Assembly: GCA_937912025.1 (NCBI GenBank) | Contig: CALDOZ010000026.1 | Coordinates: 7,153 to 71,152, forward strand | Direction of reading: 5' to 3' | Source: an uncultured Clostridia bacterium | GTDB taxonomy: Bacteria; Bacillota; Clostridia; Christensenellales; Borkfalkiaceae | DNA length: 64,000 nt | Shown: in pieces, positions 1 to 8,474 of the stretch | How positions within the stretch are numbered: the first letter of the stretch is position 1 | Layout: each line of letters begins with the position of its first letter | Program-made: the position numbers and the translations under genes | Notes under the pieces: model-generated | The model's input: only the letters and a program-made list of their open reading frames with translations | Database searches by the model: none | What the model was told of the DNA's origin: nothing

Positions 1-302
1 CTCTCGTCAAAAGTATCAAGTTTTTGTTGAGCGCCCGTTACGTCGCCCTTTTTTAATAACTCTTCAATCTCGTTATATAAAGAACCAGTTTTAGTATCTG
101 TAAATTGTTGCATTCTACTATCCATAATAGCGTTATAAGCAACTTCAATTTCAGTTAAAAGTTTAGCGGCGGAATTTCCAACTTCACCTTCTAAAAAACG
201 TTCCTCTTCATATTTTTTTCTTAAATTAAGGTAAACTTCTTTAATTTCTTCGTCAGTAGAATTTTCGTTTACACCAAGTAATTTATAGTACTTATTTAGC
301 AT
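1..302 (-). CDS. J-domain-like protein, partial (C-terminus beyond window)
   Basis: Partial gene running off the left edge; 100 residues are visible. The start ATG is at 302, overlapping the stop of the DUF5685 gene by 11 bases, so the two are co-transcribed. Residues 5-12 (YYKLLGVN) followed by TDEEIKEVYLNLRKKY match helices I and II of a DnaJ J-domain. The HPD tripeptide that should follow the KKY, and that triggers Hsp70 ATPase activity, is absent. The rest is charged and helical, possibly TPR- or coiled-coil-like. By family knowledge, J-domain-like proteins often accompany DUF5685 in clostridia. It probably does not stimulate DnaK in the usual way. The fold call is reasonably secure; the function is unknown. 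Confidence 0.65.
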   Translation of the reverse strand, partial: MLNKYYKLLGVNENSTDEEIKEVYLNLRKKYEEERFLEGEVGNSAAKLLTEIEVAYNAIMDSRMQQFTDTKTGSLYNEIEELLKKGDVTGAQQKLDTFDE

Positions 303-1155
303 TATTTTTTCCTTTTAAATTTTTTGTTAATATTTGAGTGGTAGTATTAGGAATACCACGAGTTACAATATTTTGAATTAAATCGGTATTATACTGAGTT
401 TTTATATTTTTAAAATTTTCGGCAATTTGCAAGAAAACACCGTTAAAAATGAAAGTTATTTCATTATAATTTTTAAGCATCAATTCTTCAAAATTAGCCT
501 TTTTATATGCGTTATAAAAAACGTTAAAACTACCTTTTTTTACGTCTTTATCGTAATCGTCGATAGCGTCAATTAAATATATCCACTTACCAAGCGCGTA
601 AAAAAATCCGTCGGTATACTCAGTAGATTTTTCTTTTAAAACAGTTTTAGAAATTTCTTTTAAAATGTTAGCAGAAGTATCGGCAACCATATCAACACTA
701 TCGCTCCCTTGTTTTTCAAGGTCGTGTAGAATTTTAGTTTGCGATAAAATATACTCGTCTAACTCTTTAAGCCTTCCACTCGCTTTTTTATACGCCCTTT
801 TAAATACAGCGCTTTTTAAATTGCCTTTTTTGTCGTCTAAAACGTCGTCAACAAGTTTGTAATAAGCTAAAATAACGTTAACGTCAGCAAGTATTAACGA
901 AATATCGTCCGGTTTAGCAACGGGCGTTTTTCTAATAACGTGCGTTATGCAATGCTCTTTATTAATTTTAACGTCTTTACCTAAAATATTGTGACAAATT
1001 GCATTCATAAAAGCAATATCGTAAGTTAACGTAAATCTCGCTATTTGCCCTACGTTTTTGCCTATGCTTTTACATACTCCACAATATAAAGCGCGGTATA
1101 ACACGTCATCTTTCATATAAAGATACGGTTTATCTGGTCTTAAATATCCAAACAT
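292..1155 (-). CDS. DUF5685 family protein
   Basis: 287 residues, all helical in appearance. The opening MFGYLRPDKPYLYMKDD and the YCGVCKSIG motif (residues 24-32), with later C and H residues (54-55, 69, 72), match the clostridial DUF5685 family, whose function is not established. Two acidic motifs stand out, DDVLDD at 103-108 and DAIDDYDKD at 196-204, about 95 residues apart. This resembles the paired Asp-rich motifs of all-alpha prenyl or squalene synthases, but the similarity is only in pattern and no activity is claimed. The gene lies 2 bases downstream of trpS and overlaps the J-domain-like gene, suggesting one operon. Confidence 0.7.
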   Translation of the reverse strand: MFGYLRPDKPYLYMKDDVLYRALYCGVCKSIGKNVGQIARFTLTYDIAFMNAICHNILGKDVKINKEHCITHVIRKTPVAKPDDISLILADVNVILAYYKLVDDVLDDKKGNLKSAVFKRAYKKASGRLKELDEYILSQTKILHDLEKQGSDSVDMVADTSANILKEISKTVLKEKSTEYTDGFFYALGKWIYLIDAIDDYDKDVKKGSFNVFYNAYKKANFEELMLKNYNEITFIFNGVFLQIAENFKNIKTQYNTDLIQNIVTRGIPNTTTQILTKNLKGKNNAK

Positions 1156-1157
1156 AA

Positions 1158-2159
1158 TTATTCAGGTTTATAAAGTCCTACTTTTCTATATACTTTCGAG
1201 AGAGTTCTTCTCGCTATTTTATTTGCCTTTTCAGCGCCGTTAATCATAATGCCGTTTAAATATTGCTTATCGGCTAAAAGTTGCATGCGTTTTTGAGAAA
1301 TAGGTTTAAGACCTTCGGCAACGGCTTCGCCAACCTTAATTTTAAAGTCGCCGTAACCTTTGCCTTCAAATTCACTAACGGCATCTTCTACGCTAACGCC
1401 GGCAAATACCGAATAAATGGTAAGTAAGTTACTAATTCCAGGCTTATTTTCAAGGTCATAAATAATTTTATTATCACTATCGGTAACCGCGCGCTTAAAC
1501 TTACGGATAATAGTATCGGTATCATCGTACATAGATATGTATGCGTTCAAATTTTCGTCAGACTTACTCATTTTTTTAGTTGGGTCAGCAAGCGACATAA
1601 TTTTTGCACCATATTTAGGGAAAATTGGCTCTGGAACAACGAAAGTGTCTGAATATCTTGAATTAAACCTAATTGCTAAGTCACGCGTTAATTCAATGTG
1701 TTGTTTTTGATCAGCGCCAACGGGAACGACTGACGTTCCATATAATAAAATATCAGATGCCATAAGCACGGGATAATCCATAAGACCCATATTGATATTA
1801 TCGGCGTGAGAACGCGATTTATCTTTAAACTGAGTCATTCTATTAAGTTCGCCGGGATAAGTTATCGTATTTAAAATCCAAGTGAGTTCTGCGTGAGCGG
1901 GAACGTGCGATTGAACGAACATTATGCACTTTTCAGGGTCAACACCGCAAGCGATATAAAGCGCTAAAAGTTCAAGCGTTGCTTGACGGAGTTTTGCAGG
2001 TTCTTGTTTAACTGTTAAACAATGAAGATCTGCAATTGAATAAATACAATTATACTCGTCTTGAAGTTTTACGAAGTTGTTTATTGCGCCAACGTAATTA
2101 CCGATTGTTGGAATACCGCTTGGTTGAACGGCGCTAAATAACGTTTTTTTGTTTTCCAT
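1158..2159 (-). CDS. trpS: Tryptophanyl-tRNA synthetase
   Basis: Class I aminoacyl-tRNA synthetase that charges tRNA-Trp with tryptophan in the cytoplasm. 333 residues, the normal bacterial length. The HIGH-type signature appears as PSGIPTIGNY (13-22). GADQKQHIELTRD (148-160) is the conserved TrpRS substrate region. KMSKS is exact at 196-200. No T-box leader is visible in the short upstream gap (2160-2256). The gene is followed closely by DUF5685. Identification is certain from the motifs and length. Confidence 0.97.
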   Translation of the reverse strand: MENKKTLFSAVQPSGIPTIGNYVGAINNFVKLQDEYNCIYSIADLHCLTVKQEPAKLRQATLELLALYIACGVDPEKCIMFVQSHVPAHAELTWILNTITYPGELNRMTQFKDKSRSHADNINMGLMDYPVLMASDILLYGTSVVPVGADQKQHIELTRDLAIRFNSRYSDTFVVPEPIFPKYGAKIMSLADPTKKMSKSDENLNAYISMYDDTDTIIRKFKRAVTDSDNKIIYDLENKPGISNLLTIYSVFAGVSVEDAVSEFEGKGYGDFKIKVGEAVAEGLKPISQKRMQLLADKQYLNGIMINGAEKANKIARRTLSKVYRKVGLYKPE

Positions 2160-2256
2160 AATACACCAAAGTAATAAATTTTATTGTCTTTATGTTATTC
2201 TAACATAAGTGCAAGTTAAAATCAAACTTTATAAGCACTTTTTTTTAACATTCACA

Positions 2257-3150
2257 CTATTTCACAATATTTTCTAATATCGTTTTAAAGTCTACGAGCG
2301 ATATTTGTTGACGTTTTTTAAAAAACGGCTGAATTTTTCCATTTAAAATTCCGTTTGGTATTTCCATTGCCGTTTCGTTATAAAGTTTATTAATTGCTTT
2401 ATCGATTGAAATTTCATTCTTATTAGTTATTGCCTTATAACATCTTCTCGCATCGATATATGGTGATAAAAATGCAAAAATTACCGTGAAAACTTCGTCG
2501 TTTTCGTTTTCAAAATAATCGTTTTGAGCAATAATTTGAGGAGCGGAATAACTACATAGCGGATAGTCAAAGTCAAGAAAGAAATCTAAAATATAATCGT
2601 TTAATTCATTATCAAGATAATTATAAAACTTAACGTGATTATTATTTTTAAAGTTTAAGTTTGAAGCAACTAAATTATTTAAAATTGGTAAGCCAATTTT
2701 TTTGGCAATAATAAGCGCTAACGTAAAAACGTTATCAATATCACAACAAGTAAAATTAACCTTACAATTTTCTTCAATCAATTCTAAATTTAACAAATCA
2801 ACGTAAATTGACGTTAATAACGATATTATTGACGAAATTTCGCTAAATAAGTCTTTTCTACTAAAAATATAATCAGTATACACGGCATTTTCGCCATCAA
2901 AAAGTTCAACAACCGCTATATTATCGTCAAGACAAACTACACTTGATGGAAATTGGGTATTTTTCAAATTATCAAACGCATTTTTATCTAATTTATCACC
3001 CGTTAAATATTCGTACGTTTTTGTAATACGCGTATTAAAATCAAGGTCAGAAATTAGCGATAAAAATTCACCGTCAATACATTTAAAATCGGCAGGTAAA
3101 GAATACCCACCGATTGTTATGTTGTTTTTAAAAACATTAATACTTTTCAT
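2257..3150 (-). CDS. Degenerate threonine-synthase-like protein (probable pseudoenzyme)
   Basis: 297 residues. Segments line up in order with threonine synthase (ThrC): GGYSLP (14-19, normally GGLFVP); LDDNIAVVELFDGENAVYTD (74-93, normally LxDNVYVLELFHGPTxAFKD); YVDLLN...KVNF (116-133); AKKIGLPILNNLVASN (149-164, normally AKKMGLPIxKLICASN); SPYIDARRCYKAI near 232-244; and a C-terminal tail. Three things are missing. The PLP-binding lysine of AFKD is Thr92. The phosphate-binding GNFGN is CDIDN (136-140). About 100 residues of the central catalytic region are absent. The frame is fully open and the codons look native, so it appears maintained rather than freshly broken. It overlaps the stop of the P-loop gene and may work with it. 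The homology is recalled from memory of the family, not computed. Confidence 0.7.
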   Translation of the reverse strand: MKSINVFKNNITIGGYSLPADFKCIDGEFLSLISDLDFNTRITKTYEYLTGDKLDKNAFDNLKNTQFPSSVVCLDDNIAVVELFDGENAVYTDYIFSRKDLFSEISSIISLLTSIYVDLLNLELIEENCKVNFTCCDIDNVFTLALIIAKKIGLPILNNLVASNLNFKNNNHVKFYNYLDNELNDYILDFFLDFDYPLCSYSAPQIIAQNDYFENENDEVFTVIFAFLSPYIDARRCYKAITNKNEISIDKAINKLYNETAMEIPNGILNGKIQPFFKKRQQISLVDFKTILENIVK

Positions 3151-3563
3151 TATTTTGCGTAACGTTTTGCATAAGAAGGAAGTTCTTCTTTTGTAGCGCT
3201 TAAAGAAATAACCATTTTAAGTTCAGGATATTCTTTTTGAAGTTGTTTAATTGCTTTAAATACTCTTTGACCACCGCGAAGTTTATCGCCGATAATTCTT
3301 CTAAATCCGTCAATAAAAATATATTCTATATCGCTATTACCTGCAAGTAAGCCATTGATAAAACCTATAAACGCTTGATAATTATCGATACCGTGTTCTT
3401 CAGTATAAACGCATCTTACGTTAAAGTTAATACTAACTGTACTCATACGTTTATCAGTAACAAAAACAACGTTACCTTTTGCTACGTCTGCTGCTTTATT
3501 GACTTCGTCAATCATAATTTTGGTTTTACCGAATCCTTTAGGTCCGTAAACGATTTTAATCAT
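3150..3563 (-). CDS. Small P-loop ATPase-like protein (often mislabelled PilT-like)
   Basis: 137 residues when started at the ATG at 3563, which has GGAGG 11 bases upstream; a longer reading from 3581 would place that ribosome site inside the gene. A Walker A motif, GPKGFGKT, lies at residues 7-14. IEYIFIDGF is a Walker-B-like strand near residue 80. It is about the size of a minimal RecA/AAA-like core. Similar small clostridial proteins are often annotated 'twitching motility protein PilT', but none of the PilT-specific Asp or His boxes is visible, so no role in motility is claimed. It is coupled directly to the downstream threonine-synthase-like gene. Confidence 0.6.
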   Translation of the reverse strand: MIKIVYGPKGFGKTKIMIDEVNKAADVAKGNVVFVTDKRMSTVSINFNVRCVYTEEHGIDNYQAFIGFINGLLAGNSDIEYIFIDGFRRIIGDKLRGGQRVFKAIKQLQKEYPELKMVISLSATKEELPSYAKRYAK

Positions 3564-3719
3564 TGTAAGGTAATCCTCCATTTATTTGTTAATATTATTA
3601 TAAAGCATAATTTTACATTTTTCAATAGCAAAAAGTGAAATTTATTGAAAATATTTAAAAAATTTAAGTGAAAATATCTTTTATAACCTTATTAAATGTA
3701 AAATTTTTACTAATTAGTA

Positions 3720-4907
3720 TTATTTAACGCTTTTAATAAACTCTTTAAAGCGGTCAAGACCTTTTTCAATATCTTCCATAGAAACTGCGTATGATAAACG
3801 AACGTAACCGTCGGCATGGAATGGAAGACCTGGAATTAATGCTACTCCACTATCAATAATAGCGTCGGCAAAAGCCATACTACCGTCAATTTTCTTACCA
3901 TTAACTTCTTTGCCTATAAACGGAGTAATATCAACGAACAAGTAGAAAGCGCCTTCAGGTTTAATATATTTAAGCCCCATTTCATCAAAACGCTTCATCA
4001 TATATTGACGGCGTTTATCAAAATTTGCGTTCATTTCGCTAACAATTTCTTCGCCCGTTGATAACGCTGTAACGGTAGCGTATTGAGCAAACGACGTTGC
4101 GTTGCTAGTCGTATGACCTTGCACGCGTGAAATTACCGATGCTAATGCCTTTGGAGCGGCAAGATAACCAATTCTCCAACCCGTCATTGAATACGTTTTA
4201 GATACGCCGTTAATTACAACGGTATTTTCTTTCATATAATCAGAAACGGAAGCGATAGAAACGTGTTTTTTGCCATCATATATAAGTTTTTCGTAAATTT
4301 CGTCTGATATAACTACTAAATTATATTTCTCAACGACTTTTGCGAGCGCTTTTAACTCTTCAAGCGAATAGACTGCACCCGTTGGGTTACAAGGCGAGTT
4401 AAGCATAATGCAAGTAGTTTTATCGGTAATAGCGTTTTCAAGTTCTTCAGCAGTCATTTTATAACCGTTTTCAGCCTTAGTATTAACTATAACCGTTTTA
4501 CCACCGCAAATTTTTACTTGTTCTTCATATGTAAACCAAAACGGAGCTGGTATAATTACTTCATCTCCATCGTCAACAAGCGCGTAAACGGCGTGGAAAA
4601 GAGATGCCTTTGCGCCGTCCGACACGATTATTTGTTCTGGAGTATATATAAGTCCGTTATCTTGCTCAAATTTTTTACAAATGGCTTTACGAAGTTCAGG
4701 CATACCCGCCACCGGAGTATATTTAGTAAAACCAATATCAAGCGCGTGTTTTGCGCTTTCTATAATATAGTTAGGCGTATTACAATCAGGCTCACCAGCG
4801 GTAAAACCTATAATACTTTTGCCTTCTTGTTTTAACTGCTTTACTTTAGCGGTAATATCAAGCGTCATTGATGCGGGAATTGATTTTGCTTTTGCTGAAA
4901 TTTTCAT
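3720..4907 (-). CDS. Class I PLP-dependent aminotransferase (aspartate aminotransferase type)
   Basis: 395 residues, type I fold aminotransferase. Visible motifs are GEPDCNTP (substrate arm), LNSPCNPTGAVY, ISDEIYEKLIY (pyridine-nitrogen Asp), SKTYSMTGWRIGY (Schiff-base lysine in SKT) and the carboxylate-binding arginine in YVRLSYAVS near the C-terminus. This arrangement is typical of the Bacillus-type AspC/AspB subgroup, which moves amino groups between aspartate or other amino acids and 2-oxoglutarate. A GAGG site precedes the ATG. It sits alone between terminator-poor gaps. The exact substrate (aspartate, or a broader range including aromatic amino acids) cannot be told from sequence. Confidence 0.9.
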   Translation of the reverse strand: MKISAKAKSIPASMTLDITAKVKQLKQEGKSIIGFTAGEPDCNTPNYIIESAKHALDIGFTKYTPVAGMPELRKAICKKFEQDNGLIYTPEQIIVSDGAKASLFHAVYALVDDGDEVIIPAPFWFTYEEQVKICGGKTVIVNTKAENGYKMTAEELENAITDKTTCIMLNSPCNPTGAVYSLEELKALAKVVEKYNLVVISDEIYEKLIYDGKKHVSIASVSDYMKENTVVINGVSKTYSMTGWRIGYLAAPKALASVISRVQGHTTSNATSFAQYATVTALSTGEEIVSEMNANFDKRRQYMMKRFDEMGLKYIKPEGAFYLFVDITPFIGKEVNGKKIDGSMAFADAIIDSGVALIPGLPFHADGYVRLSYAVSMEDIEKGLDRFKEFIKSVK

Positions 4908-4963
4908 ATTAACCTCGTGTTTTGTAATTTTAAGTGTATAAAAATATATATTTTAACTAATTC

Positions 4964-6031
4964 TTATTCTTCATTTAAAAGTTTTGCTTCTCTGTCGGCA
5001 ATGGCTAAAGCGTCTATCATTTCAAAAATATCGCCGTTTAAAAAGTTTTCAAGCGAATAAATCGTGTAGCCAATTCTATGGTCGGTAATTCTACCTTGTG
5101 GGAAGTTATACGTTCTTATGCGCTCTGACCTATCCCCCGTACCAATTTGACTTTTTCTATTTTCGTCATACTCTTTACGGTATTGACTATTATAATAATC
5201 ATAAAGACGGCTTTTTAAAACTTTAAGCGCTTTTTCACGGTTTTTAATTTGCGACCTTTCGTCTTGACAAGTAACGACTATACCCGTTGGCAAATGCGTC
5301 ATACGAATACAACTTTCCGTTTTATTAACGTGTTGACCACCAGCGCCAGACGCTCTGTAAGTGTCAATTTTAAGGTCTTTTTCTTCAATTTTAACTTCAA
5401 CGTCTTCAACTTCGGGTAGCACCGCCACCGTTGCAGTTGACGTTTGTATTCTTCCTTGCGACTCAGTTTCAGGAACGCGTTGAACACGGTGAACGCCACT
5501 TTCGTACTTCATTTTAGCGTAAACGTCTTTACCGCTTATTGAAAAAGTTACTTCTTTAATACCGCCAAGTTCCGTAGTATTTGAGTCAATTTCTTCACTT
5601 TTCCAACGCATTTTATCGGCAAAGTTAACGTACATTCTATAAAGTTCGTATGCAAACAACGCCGCTTCTTCACCACCCGCGCCCGCGCGTATTTCCACTA
5701 TAACGTTCTTATCATCGTTAGGGTCTTTTGGAATAAGTAAAATTTTAAGTTCGGCTTCCGCCGTTTCTATTTTTGATTTAAGTTCTTTTATTTCTTCATA
5801 TAAAAGTTCTTTCATGTCGCCGTCTTTTTCAAGGTCGTAAGACTGTTCGGCAAGTTGTTTTTCTTCGTTATATTTTTTTAATTCTTTATATTTTTCAACA
5901 GTTTCTTCAAGCGACGAAATTTCTTTTGCGTACTTTCTGTACTGCTCAATGTCCGAAATTACGGCAGGGTCAAGCATAAGTTCATTAAGTTTTTCGTATC
6001 TCAACAAAATATTTTCAAGTTTACTCGTCAT
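4964..6031 (-). CDS. prfA: Peptide chain release factor 1
   Basis: 355 residues. RF1 reads UAA and UAG stop codons and releases the finished peptide. The catalytic GGQ lies in RASGAGGQHVNKTES. The RF1 landmark RVPETESQGRIQTSTATVAV and the C-terminal IGYTIYSLENFLNGD are both present. There is no internal frameshift as in prfB, and the length is right for RF1. The start ATG overlaps the stop of the upstream DUF1385-PrmC gene (ATGA), which implies translational coupling between the factor and the enzyme that methylates its GGQ glutamine. Confidence 0.97.
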   Translation of the reverse strand: MTSKLENILLRYEKLNELMLDPAVISDIEQYRKYAKEISSLEETVEKYKELKKYNEEKQLAEQSYDLEKDGDMKELLYEEIKELKSKIETAEAELKILLIPKDPNDDKNVIVEIRAGAGGEEAALFAYELYRMYVNFADKMRWKSEEIDSNTTELGGIKEVTFSISGKDVYAKMKYESGVHRVQRVPETESQGRIQTSTATVAVLPEVEDVEVKIEEKDLKIDTYRASGAGGQHVNKTESCIRMTHLPTGIVVTCQDERSQIKNREKALKVLKSRLYDYYNSQYRKEYDENRKSQIGTGDRSERIRTYNFPQGRITDHRIGYTIYSLENFLNGDIFEMIDALAIADREAKLLNEE

Positions 6032-7839
6032 ACTTTCTCCGCCTTAATAATTCTATCTAAACCGTTAATATCTTTTATAATCTCAACGTTTTTAAAGTTG
6101 TTAGACGCAATTAAAATATCTTTAATTTGCTCGCTCTCGTTAATACCATATTCAATAAACAATAGCCCGCCGTCGTTTAAAAATTTTGCGCCGTCATTTG
6201 CTATAATACGGTAAAAATCTAACCCGTCTTGACCACCGTCTAACGCGATAATAGGCTCAAACTTAACTTCACGTTGTAAATTTTCTATATCGCTCGATTT
6301 AACGTACGGTGGGTTTGAAATAATTACGTCAAACTTACCGCTAACGTTATTAAACATATCCGACTGAATAAAATTCACGTTAGCGCCGTTGTTTTTAGCG
6401 TTAACTTTTGCAATTTCAAGCGCTTTTTCGCTAATATCAACGGCAGTTACAGTTGCGTTTGACTGTTTATTTATAGTAATCGCTATCGCTCCGCTACCAG
6501 TGCACATATCTAGAACAGTTGTGTTTGAGTTTATATTTTTTAATGTAATCGCAACGAGTTCTTCCGTTTCAGCGCGTGGAATAAGAACGTTTTCGTTAAC
6601 TATAAAGTCGTATCCGTAAAAATTGGCGTTACCTAAAACGTATGAAAGAGGCATTCCGCTAAGTCTTTTAACTGAAAGCATAGCAACTTCTTCAACTTGC
6701 TTAGGGGTTACCGTTATTTTTTTATTATACACTTCGCTTCGTTTAACGTTAAGCGTTATAGCAACGAGCCATTCGGCATCACTACTATCAATACCCTTTT
6801 TAGAAAATGCTTTTTTTACTTTTTCAGTTAACGTTGCAACGCTACCGCTTACTTCAAACTTAGTAGTTTTAATTGATTGGTCGTTATCCATTTCTAAAAC
6901 GGTATTAAATGCTTTAATTGCAACTTCAATCATTTCGTCGTCAGGTTCACGAGTAGTTAAACGTTGAAGTAATAACCCAGGCAATTTTAAAACGTATACC
7001 CATTTACTTTGAGTTTTAGATATCGCTTTTAAAATTTCATACGAAACACCTGCTACTAATGGCAAGCACGCAAGTTTAACAATAAACCTAAACGCATTAC
7101 CTAAAACGCCTTCAAACGTAACGTTTATAGAAATGAGCAATGAATTTACAAGCGCAAATACCAAAATACTTATCGTCATAACGATAAACATAAAGGTTGT
7201 ACCGCATCTATTGTGTACGCGACTGCATTTTTTTACGTTTTCAACGGTAAGTTCAAGACCGTTTTCATAAGCAGATATCGTTTTATGCTCAGCGCCGTGA
7301 TACATATAAGTACGCCTAATGTCTTTTAGTAGCGAAGTTAGTAAAACGTAGGAAATAAAAATTATTATACGAACTAAGCCTTCAACTAAAAAATACCATA
7401 CGCTGTCTTTTTCAATAAACGTTAATAGGTCTGCAATTTTTTGTGGCAAAAAGAAAAATAAAAATAGAGAGAGCGCCAAGCCTATAAACACGCTTAAATA
7501 TATTGCAAAATCAAAACTACTGCTTTTCTTTTTACCGTTTTTGATAATATTATCAAAATCAGACGTTTCATCATCACCAAAAACGGACGCAGAGCGCATC
7601 AAAATTTTAGTTCCCGTAATTAGCGAACTAAACAATGAAACAACCCCACGAACTAAAGGTAGTTTTAAAAATTTATTTTGTTTTTCAGGTGGCGTTAACC
7701 TTGACGACTCTACTATAATTTTACCGCTATCGTCTCTAACGGCGGTTGCAAGCGCTGTTTTACCGCGCATCATAACGCCTTCAATAACCGCTTGACCACC
7801 AATAGAAGTCGTACACTTTTTATTTTCTTTTATGGGCAT
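6028..7839 (-). CDS. prmC: DUF1385 membrane protein fused to PrmC release-factor methyltransferase
   Basis: 603 residues joining two families. Residues 1 to about 310 are DUF1385: IGGQAVIEGVMMRG at the N-terminus, about five hydrophobic segments, and the family motif HGAEHKTISAYE with CSRVHNRCGTTF. Residues from about 330 to 603 are PrmC/HemK, the S-adenosylmethionine-dependent methylase of the GGQ glutamine in RF1/RF2. That half has the PLSYVLG N-domain, DMCTGSGAIAI (SAM site) and NPPYV (509-513, catalytic). The fusion tethers PrmC to the membrane. prfA, encoding its substrate, follows with an ATGA overlap. The function of DUF1385 is unknown. No internal stop or ribosome site suggests two separate genes. 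Confidence 0.9.
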   Translation of the reverse strand: MPIKENKKCTTSIGGQAVIEGVMMRGKTALATAVRDDSGKIIVESSRLTPPEKQNKFLKLPLVRGVVSLFSSLITGTKILMRSASVFGDDETSDFDNIIKNGKKKSSSFDFAIYLSVFIGLALSLFLFFFLPQKIADLLTFIEKDSVWYFLVEGLVRIIIFISYVLLTSLLKDIRRTYMYHGAEHKTISAYENGLELTVENVKKCSRVHNRCGTTFMFIVMTISILVFALVNSLLISINVTFEGVLGNAFRFIVKLACLPLVAGVSYEILKAISKTQSKWVYVLKLPGLLLQRLTTREPDDEMIEVAIKAFNTVLEMDNDQSIKTTKFEVSGSVATLTEKVKKAFSKKGIDSSDAEWLVAITLNVKRSEVYNKKITVTPKQVEEVAMLSVKRLSGMPLSYVLGNANFYGYDFIVNENVLIPRAETEELVAITLKNINSNTTVLDMCTGSGAIAITINKQSNATVTAVDISEKALEIAKVNAKNNGANVNFIQSDMFNNVSGKFDVIISNPPYVKSSDIENLQREVKFEPIIALDGGQDGLDFYRIIANDGAKFLNDGGLLFIEYGINESEQIKDILIASNNFKNVEIIKDINGLDRIIKAEKV

Positions 7840-7903
7840 AAAAATTTTAATACCTTTTATAATTTTACCTTGTTTTTAAGTAGTTTTACGGCACGTTTAT
7901 TAA

Positions 7904-7931
7904 AATGGCTCTATGAGTATATCATAGAGCC
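7904..7931 (-). terminator. Intrinsic terminator after rpmE
   Basis: A 10-bp perfect inverted repeat (GGCTCTATGA / TCATAGAGCC) with a 5-base loop lies between the rpmE stop and the DUF1385-prmC start. On the minus strand it is followed by a short U-containing stretch (ATTTTAAT). It would end or attenuate the rpmE transcript. Confidence 0.7.
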
Positions 7932-7968
7932 GATTAATTATACCGCAAAAGGTATACTTTTCAAGGTG

Positions 7969-8172
7969 TTAAATACCATATCTTTTCTTAAATTTATCAA
8001 CACGTCCGCCAGCATCAACAAGTTTTTGTTTACCGGTAAAGAACGGGTGGCATTTAGAGCAGATATCAACCTTAATTACGTCGGCTTTCTTAGTAGAGCC
8101 AGACATAAACGTAGCGCCACATGCGCATTGTACTTTAACTGTGTGGTATTCAGGATGAATATGTTCTTTCAT
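7969..8172 (-). CDS. rpmE: 50S ribosomal protein L31, zinc-binding form
   Basis: 67 residues. Begins MKEHIHPEYHTVKVQCACG, the standard L31 start. The four zinc ligands are kept (CACG around 16-18, CSKCHPF around 38-42), so this is the C+ form used in zinc-replete cells. The C-terminal HPFFTGKQKLVDAGGRVDKF is diagnostic. A strong promoter lies upstream. By family knowledge, L31 bridges the ribosomal subunits near the central protuberance. Confidence 0.97.
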   Translation of the reverse strand: MKEHIHPEYHTVKVQCACGATFMSGSTKKADVIKVDICSKCHPFFTGKQKLVDAGGRVDKFKKRYGI

Positions 8173-8204
8173 AATATCACCTCTTCAATATTTATTACCA
8201 CGAT

Positions 8205-8233
8205 ATTATATATTAATTTTTATATAAAGTCAA
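8205..8233 (-). promoter_or_regulatory. Promoter of rpmE
   Basis: Minus-strand -35 TTGACT (8233-8228), a 17-base spacer, and -10 TATAAT (8210-8205), followed by GAGGTG just before the rpmE start. This matches a housekeeping sigma-A promoter. Confidence 0.85.
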
Positions 8234-8422
8234 ACGTTTTTTATTCCATTTGCAAGTCTTTTTTAAATTTTTCAATTTTTATTTCTTTAACTCATTTTTT
8301 AATTGCATGCAATATTTTAAAATTATTAATTAAAATTTAATACGAATTTTGTAAAATTAAATTAAATTCAACAATAAAACTCAACTCTACAAATTGAAGA
8401 GTTATTATTTTTGCTTTTTTAG

Positions 8423-8451
8423 TTGCAAAAAAGAAATATTTGATATATACT
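8423..8451 (+). promoter_or_regulatory. Promoter of the MDR dehydrogenase gene
   Basis: -35 TTGCAA (8423-8428), 17-base spacer, -10 TATACT (8446-8451), with AAAGGAG directly upstream of the ATG at 8475. The AT-rich region 8234-8422 between the divergent promoters shows no other clear feature. Confidence 0.7.
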
Positions 8452-8474
8452 CTTTGTAAATAAAAGGAGTAGTT

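Noticed and set aside
2160..2256. T-box leader before trpS
   Set aside because: The gap is under 100 bases and lacks the T-box core sequence or a terminator hairpin.
4964..6031. RF2 (prfB) instead of RF1
   Set aside because: There is no in-frame UGA shift site near codon 25, and the length and motifs fit RF1.
7792..8340. 182-codon plus-strand frame across rpmE
   Set aside because: It runs antisense to rpmE and its promoter, with no ribosome site or recognisable domain.
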